Of a stretch of 12,533 bases of DNA, positions 8,247 through 12,533 are shown one piece after another. The DNA is from Euperipatoides rowelli. Its lineage: Eukaryota > Onychophora > Udeonychophora > Euonychophora > Peripatopsidae. Position numbers and translations under genes: made by a program. The stretch is taken from NCBI GenBank assembly GCA_003024985.2, contig PXIH01S0001912.1; one strand, 5' to 3'. Positions within the stretch are counted from its first letter, which is position 1, and each line of letters starts with the position of its first letter. Under the pieces are notes generated by a model. That model was not told the DNA's origin, did no database searches, and was given only the letters and a program-made list of their open reading frames with translations.

Positions 8247-8340
8247 AGTCTGAATTTCTATAAAAGAAACTATGGATATAAATTTTAACTAGGATTAAGG
8301 CCCCCACATAGAGGGGGTGTTGGGTGGGTCTGTAATCCCA
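8247..8340 (+). repeat. Dispersed repeat, copy 2 (pairs with 5865)
   Basis: Aligns with 5865-5931 as described there, with an added C/G-rich insert GGCCCCCACATAGAGGGGG at about 8299-8317. That insert can fold on itself and is inverted relative to 8629-8655. Confidence 0.5.
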
Positions 8341-8482
8341 ATAAGAAACTACATAGTTATGGTAGGGTGATGAGGAGGAGGGGCATGTAGCCCCGGACTA
8401 GTGGCCCGTAGGCCAAGCAAAGTCAACAAACGTACTTACAAGCATAAAAATAACTTTTCAAGGTACCCTGTAGGCCTGGACA

Positions 8483-8500
8483 ATGGACCTGCAGGTCCAT
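8483..8500. repeat. Perfect 18-bp palindrome
   Basis: ATGGACCTGCAGGTCCAT is fully self-complementary. It lies in a C/G-richer block between the two C-run repeats. It may be part of a mobile-element interior; no function can be assigned. Confidence 0.8.
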
Positions 8501-8514
8501 GAAAGGTACAAACT

Positions 8515-8570
8515 AAATGTCCATACCCCCCCCCCCCCAAAAAAAAAAAAAAAGGTTTATTAAAACTTCA
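8515..8570 (+). repeat. Dispersed repeat member B with C13-A15 tract
   Basis: AAATGTCCATAC is followed directly by 13 Cs (8526-8538) and 15 As (8539-8553). It pairs with member A at 8003. Compound C-A homopolymers like this are unstable and error-prone in assemblies. Confidence 0.6.
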
Positions 8571-8628
8571 TGAACAGAGAGAATCTCATCAAAAATATGC
8601 AAGTGCCCCACCTGCATTTCCAATCCCA

Positions 8629-8655
8629 GGGCCCCCGGTTAGGATGTGGGGGCCC
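8629..8655. repeat. GC-only-arm hairpin
   Basis: GGGCCCCC at 8629-8636 and GGGGGCCC at 8648-8655 are perfect 8-bp arms around an 11-nt loop. On the complement the right arm reads GGGCCCCCACATCC, close to GGCCCCCACATAG at 8299. The two sites are thus an inverted pair about 350 bp apart, possibly the ends of an old element. Confidence 0.6.
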
Positions 8656-8956
8656 AATCTAAGTGTAGTAGCACCTGATTAATCTCTCTTTCTAATGCCA
8701 TAACAGATCCAGAACTATGACTAATAAAATCAGATTTTAAAAAAAAAGTGTATAAACCACGGTTCCATCAAAATACTCATTATATCACATCGACCATTTC
8801 TATTTCTAAGACACCAACTCCATAATTTGAAACTTCAGAATAATATTCTTCCATGGCAATGAAGTTTTAAATGATACTCGACTTCAATTCTTAAAATATA
8901 GAATCAGTAGATTAAGTGTTAGAGAAGGAGACTACTAGATTACTCTAAATTAACAC
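8656..8956. other. Short non-coding stretch before the hAT MITE
   Basis: AT-rich, with no gene, repeat unit or transposon end seen. Confidence 0.55.
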
Positions 8957-9312
8957 ATCTAGACCAAAGTTTCCCAACCTTTTCTATATCCTGCGAGCAG
9001 CGGCTCCCAACCTTTTTACATGTGAGGACCACTTTTCCAATTACATTTAAGTTGTGGACCACAAGCTCACACCCACATACACAAATAGATATGATTATTG
9101 GCAGATATTATTATTTTTTAGGGGGGGTGGGTTAGGAGCACCAGCTTATATGTAATATCACAATATCATAATCAATTGTTTTAGAAAGAATATGCTTATG
9201 TTCAATTTCACAAGTAATTGATTAGTTGCCAAACTAAAAAGGGACCACCTGATAATGCTCCAGGGACCACAAGTGGTCCCTGGACCACAGGTTGGGAACC
9301 ACTGATCTAGAC
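8957..9312 (+). mobile_element. Complete hAT MITE, 340 bp, with 8-bp target duplication
   Basis: The element spans 8965-9304. The left end CAAAGTTTCCCAACC matches the complement of the right end, CAGTGGTTCCCAACC, at 12 of 15 positions. It is flanked on both sides by ATCTAGAC (8957-8964 and 9305-9312), which fits the hAT target preference nTnnnnAn. A second left-like end, CAGCGGCTCCCAACCTTTTT, starts at 8998, 33 bp inside, and matches the right end better (13 of 15). Subterminal GGACCAC motifs recur at both ends, and GGGACCACAAGTGGTCCC at 9263-9280 is a near-perfect palindrome. There is no transposase, so this is a non-autonomous copy. The right flank carries a 13-bp tandem duplication that complicates the target-site reading. 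Confidence 0.8.
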
Positions 9313-9323
9313 CACTGATCTAG
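9298..9323. repeat. 13-bp tandem duplication at the hAT right edge
   Basis: ACCACTGATCTAG occurs twice back to back (9298-9310 and 9311-9323). It spans the last bases of the element and its target site. The duplication alone would create the ATCTAGAC octamer. In that case the original right target copy would be ATCTAGAG at 9318-9325, matching the left copy at 7 of 8 positions. Confidence 0.85.
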
Positions 9324-9324
9324 A

Positions 9325-9420
9325 GATAGATAGATAAATAGATAGATAGATAGTTAGTTAGATAGATAGTTAGATAGATAAATAGTTAGATAGATAGATA
9401 GACAGGTTGATAGTTAGATT
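9325..9420 (+). repeat. (GATA)n microsatellite with GTTA variants
   Basis: About 96 bp of GATA repeats broken by GATAAATA and TAGTTA variants. It starts immediately after the hAT target site. The GTTA variants recur, which suggests the microsatellite expanded by segmental slippage. Confidence 0.95.
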
Positions 9421-9607
9421 AGTGAGGTAAAGAGGCAGAGAGAGAGTGAGATGGAGGGAAAGAGACAGAGGTAGGGAGGAAAGAAGGGAGAGAGAGGGAT
9501 AGGGAGAGAGAGAGGGATACAGAGAGAGAGGGATAGGGTGAGAGTGAGAGCTGGAGGAGGCAGGGAGAGAGACAGGAAGGGAAGGAGGGAGGGAGAGAGA
9601 TAGAGAG
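9421..9607 (+). repeat. Polypurine GA-rich tract, about 187 bp
   Basis: Nearly all purine on the plus strand, made of GAGA, GGGA and AGAGG units with scattered T and C. GGGATAGGG and GAGAGAGGGATA phrases recur. Long purine-pyrimidine asymmetry of this kind can form triplex (H-) DNA. Joined to the GATA block, it gives roughly 280 bp of simple sequence. Confidence 0.9.
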
Positions 9608-10270
9608 TTAATTTGTAAAAAAAAATGTCAAAAATTCTATGGCTCCATCTACTTTAAGCGCTTACACAATTGTGTATTCTTATCACATCTTTTATTAGCT
9701 TTTTTTTTCCTCTTCTTTAGTATCTGAAATTTTGTTTTGTAAATGTATGAAACTTATTAAGGTTTATTCCTCGGAGAAATTTATTGTTAAATCTAACAAT
9801 TACGTGCAACAAAAATGAGATTTCTTTTCTTTTCTTTTTTTTTTTTTATGTATGGTGTATATAAAAAGGAAACTCGTTTTATTTTTTTTTTTTTTTTTAT
9901 ATGTTTAGTTTATGTGCTTCAAACAGGAAATTTGGTTGGAAAGTTTTTCAATTTGTTTTAGCCGCCATTAATGCATCCTTAGCTTTCACCATCACAAATT
10001 CCATTAATGATTTCAGCTAACAAACTCCTAACTTGATTTTTTTTTCTTCGTCTTCTCCTTTTTCTAATCAAAGTTACAATATATATGGCTGCCATTACTT
10101 TTCATTTCTATATCCGTTCTATTAAAATGATTTCAGTTTGTTTGCTTTGATTTCTGTTTTGATGTGATAGAATTAATAAGGATTAACATTAATAATTATT
10201 TTGCAGTTCAAAAAAATGTTTTGCTACTATTTGCTGAAAAAAAAAAATTCCCATATTCCATAACATAGAT
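9608..10270. other. AT-rich stretch with long T-runs
   Basis: Contains T-runs near 9836-9847 and 9881-9898. No gene, RNA or transposon terminus was recognised before 10271. Confidence 0.6.
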
Positions 10271-10307
10271 CAGAGGTTCACAAACTTAAGCCCCATTCAC
10301 AATGGAT

Positions 10308-10340
10308 TAAAATTTTACTCTACTCTAGAGTAAAATTTTA
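10308..10340. repeat. Subterminal hairpin, 15-bp perfect arms
   Basis: TAAAATTTTACTCTA (10308-10322) and its exact complement (10326-10340) flank a 3-nt CTC loop. It lies just inside the left end of the Harbinger-like element. The related phrase GAGAGTAAAATTCTC near 11646-11660 occupies the mirrored place at the right end. Confidence 0.85.
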
Positions 10341-10421
10341 TTAGAGTAAAAAGTAACTTTTTACTTGAGTTCACACATGGACTTTTCTTTTCCCGAGGGT
10401 GTCAGCGAAATAACATTTTTA

Positions 10422-10900
10422 TATTATGATCTGCTGAAGACGTTTTTAATGAGACTGCACAATATTATTTTATAGTCAATAAAATAATTTTTTTTTGACT
10501 ATAAATTTTTTTGTTAAATTAAAAAAAAAAGATTAGCTTTTTTTCCCCTTGTTTATTCAAAATGTATTTAATTATTTTAAATCTGAATTTTTATTATTAA
10601 ATTATCCCTATTACATATATATTTTAAAAGTGATTATATTATTATAATCCAGGAAAAGTNTATTATGATCTGCTGAAGACGTTTTTAATGAGACTGCACA
10701 ATATTATTTTTTATAGTCAATAAAATAATTTTTTTTTGACTATAAATTTTTTTGTTAAATTAAAAAAAAAAGATTAGCTTTTTTTCCCCTTGTTTATTCA
10801 AAATGTATTTAATTATTTTAAATCTGAATTTTTATTATTAAATTATCCCTATTACATATATATTTTAAAAGTGATTATATTATTATAATCCAGGAAAAGT
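10422..10900. other. Assembly artefact: about 239-bp duplication flanking an N
   Basis: Positions 10422-10659 (238 bp) and 10661-10900 (240 bp) read the same from TATTATGATCTGCTGAAGAC to CAGGAAAAGT. The only difference I see is two extra Ts in one T-run. The single N at 10660 separates them. This is best explained as two contig ends covering the same locus that were joined without merging. Each copy has a TATAGTCAA/TTGACTATA hairpin (10471-10479 with 10495-10503). Confidence 0.85.
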
Positions 10901-11499
10901 TAAATTAAAAAAAAAAAAAAAAATATTAGCACAGTCATCCTGTGATAAGATTTGTTAATCTTTTTCACTTTTTTGACTAAAGTAAGCTTCTGTCGCAATT
11001 CCCATTTAAATATTATTGCTCTTTCAAATCTCAAAATCTATTGGATAAAGCAATTAAAATCACTTAATTGTTTTATTTGTTCACTTTAGAACAAATAAAA
11101 CATATTTGGAGTAGCCTAGTGGAAACTCTTTCCAAAAAAAAAAAAAAAAAGATTTGACATAATCATTAACGTTGGTTTTTTTTTTCTGAGAACAAAATAG
11201 AAGTAAGGAATTTATATATACAGTATTTGTAATAATAATGTTATTTTAACTATTAGTTTGTTTTGTTTTTTGTTTTTTTTTCATTTTTTTCACTACTTAT
11301 TTCAATACAATAGTAGTTTGTATATATATTTATTTTATTTATATTAATTCATTTATCAAACTGTATAAGCATCTTTAAATCTTTCATTAAATAAATAAAA
11401 ATAAAATAAAAATTATGCCAAGATGAATATTAGTTATTTACTGTGCAGGTTTAAATATATTAAAAAAACATCTGTTTCCCCCACTTTTTACTGGCAAAT

Positions 11500-11701
11500 G
11501 CGTTTCCACTGGACTTTATTTTCCTGGCGTCCCCAGGAAAACGTTTTCCGAACTTATTACTGGGGTAAAAAGTAGGGGGAAAAATTTCCGGACTTATTAC
11601 TTTTACTTGCGTTCACATTGGATTTGTTTTCCTGACGTCCTGGAGGAGAGTAAAATTCTCCTGGCATCCTAGGGGAAAATAAGTCCCATGTGAATGGGGC
11701 T
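11500..11701. repeat. Foldback right end of the Harbinger-like element
   Basis: Two direct copies of a block starting GCGTT(T)CCACTGGACTTT or GCGTTCACATTGGATTTG, each ending in TTTTCCTG(G/A)CGTCC, lie about 110 bp apart (11500 and 11610). The second pairs imperfectly over about 40 bp with the inverted terminus at 11657-11700, giving a large hairpin. Smaller structures are TTTTCCTGG/CCAGGAAAA (11519-11527 with 11533-11541) and the perfect palindrome GGAAAACGTTTTCC (11537-11550). Such reiteration of terminal motifs is the kind of pattern transposase-binding arrays show. That role is inference. Confidence 0.7.
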
Positions 11702-11770
11702 TTATTTGGCCTACCTCCTCATTTCCAGAAGAAAAAAAAGTTATTCAGTGCCCCCCTGAAATTCTACCTT

Positions 11771-12346
11771 CTTTAAGTGACCAACCAAAACGATGCAGTA
11801 ATGACTTTACGTTCTTTTATGTATATATTTTTCTACCTATATGTCCTACAACTTAGTAAAGAAAGATGTTGTAAATAAGGCATATTGATGCTTGAAATTA
11901 TAAAATCATTTTTTAAAATAAACTCTAGTAACATTCACATTACATATAGAAAATTAAGATAATGAAAGACAATGTTAAAATAGATATGAATAACATTAAA
12001 AATCACTCTAATGAGAAGAATGAACCTGGTGTATTGAGTTTATTCCTATACGATTCATTTATTAGATCACGTGATAGTAAAAATTGCATAAATCAATTAA
12101 ATGTGCTTGAAAAAAATGTCTAATTAAAGGGTTAACGAACTTGATCACTAATTGTTATATTAATTTGCATTTTGCGTGTTGATTTGGAAAATAAAGGAAT
12201 CACTACGAAATTAACTCTACGTTTCTACGTTATACAACAGATGAAACATGTATAAACAATTTTCAAAATTTTCTTATCTTCTTTCTTTATGCTTCCACTG
12301 GCCCCTTATTTTTTATTCAACTGCCCCAATTGCACCCAAAGCTACT
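11771..12346. other. AT-rich non-coding stretch, nothing recognised
   Basis: No gene, repeat unit or transposon terminus was found. It may include the interior of the split hAT-like element. Confidence 0.55.
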
Positions 12347-12366
12347 AATTGATTGATTGATTGATT
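12347..12366 (+). repeat. (TTGA)n microsatellite
   Basis: About five tetranucleotide copies in a row (TTGATTGATTGATTGATT). Confidence 0.9.
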
Positions 12367-12432
12367 TTGGCTTCTCCTTATATCTGGAGTCATCCTTAGG
12401 ATGTTAGCCTTATTTACACACACCATTTAACC

Positions 12433-12533
12433 CAGGGCTTCTTAAACTTTTTCTTCTCACGACCCCATTTCGCCCAGGAAATTTTTATGTGACCTCGGGC
12501 ATAACTTATAGGGGTAAATATATATACAGTATA
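12433..12533 (+). mobile_element. hAT-like left terminus running off the window
   Basis: CAGGGCTTCTTAAACTTTTT begins at 12433, followed by CACGACCCCATTTCGCCC and ATGTGACC about 54 bp in. This is the usual layout of hAT-family ends of the CAGGGGTTCTTAAAC type with a CGACCCC subterminal part. It is the same orientation as, and similar to, the ends at 5367 and 10271. The right end lies outside the window. Confidence 0.65.

Larger units (their letters stand above)
10286..11704 (+). mobile_element. PIF/Harbinger-like MITE with TTA target duplication
   Basis: The element body is 10289-11701. It begins AGCCCCATTCACAATGG and its right end, on the complement, begins AGCCCCATTCACATGG: 13 identical terminal bases, then a 1-base gap. 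It is flanked by TTA at 10286-10288 and 11702-11704, the 3-bp target duplication typical of PIF/Harbinger. Apparent length is 1413 bp. About 240 bp of that is probably an assembly duplication around the N at 10660, so the real length is near 1.17 kb. The interior is AT-rich with no transposase. The TIR-like phrase recurs inside (about 10369, 11500 and 11610), and several hairpins lie near both ends. Assignment to Harbinger rests on the TTA and end structure; another superfamily with 3-bp duplications is possible. Confidence 0.65.
10271..11770 (+). mobile_element. hAT-like terminus split by a later insertion
   Basis: CAGAGGTTCACAAAC at 10271-10285 is a hAT-type end that breaks off after 15 bp. 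The missing continuation appears beyond the inserted element, at 11705 (TTTGGCCTACCTCCTCATTT, then CCAGAAG). Bridging the insertion and counting the TTA once gives a normal hAT-like end with TIR, T-run and CC-rich subterminal part, in the style of the ends at 5367 and 12433. No right end was found, so the host copy is itself partial. The extent beyond about 11770 is unknown. Confidence 0.6.

Noticed and set aside
10422-10900. Real tandem duplication inside the Harbinger-like element
   Set aside because: The copies abut a single N and are almost identical, just like the overlap at 2569; an assembly join is the simpler reading.

Overview
This is AT-rich, non-coding eukaryotic DNA from a draft assembly. 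I find no gene, exon, rRNA or tRNA that I can support. The content is tandem satellites, microsatellites, homopolymer runs, and non-autonomous DNA transposons of hAT, PIF/Harbinger and Tigger/pogo type, plus a decayed LINE reverse-transcriptase fragment. This mix, with (GATA)n, C-runs and hAT ends of the CAGGGGTTCTCAAAC type, suggests an invertebrate metazoan, perhaps a mollusc. The phylum is a guess from repeat style, not something the sequence shows.

Layout. Positions 1-265 hold the end of a 32-bp minisatellite with 64-bp higher-order structure. From 266 to 1836 the DNA is AT-rich filler with a TGATGA-rich patch at 1282-1429. A two-unit, hairpin-bearing repeat of about 114 bp lies at 1910-2110, and a 158-bp satellite array at 2382-3049. 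From 3050 to 4340 I see nothing. A LINE remnant lies at 4347-4676, a hairpin-rich stretch at 4938-5137, and a solo hAT-like terminus at 5367. From about 7390 to 8660 is a mosaic: a Tigger-like MITE at 7557-7830, then duplicated C-rich repeat fragments. A complete small hAT MITE occupies 8965-9304, followed directly by a GATA microsatellite and a polypurine tract to 9607. At 10286-11704 a Harbinger-like element with TTA target duplications has split a hAT-like terminus. The window ends inside another hAT-like terminus at 12433.

There are three single-base Ns. Two of them (2569 and 10660) lie between near-identical direct duplications of 56 bp and about 239 bp. These look like contig overlaps that were never merged. 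At 2569, removing the duplicate restores an exact 158-bp register to the satellite, which is strong internal evidence. The window is therefore probably inflated by about 300 bp.

I did not find an undescribed gene system. The most informative items are the assembly artefacts, the datable nested insertion, the reiterated and foldback ends of the Harbinger-like element, and the uncharacterised satellites.
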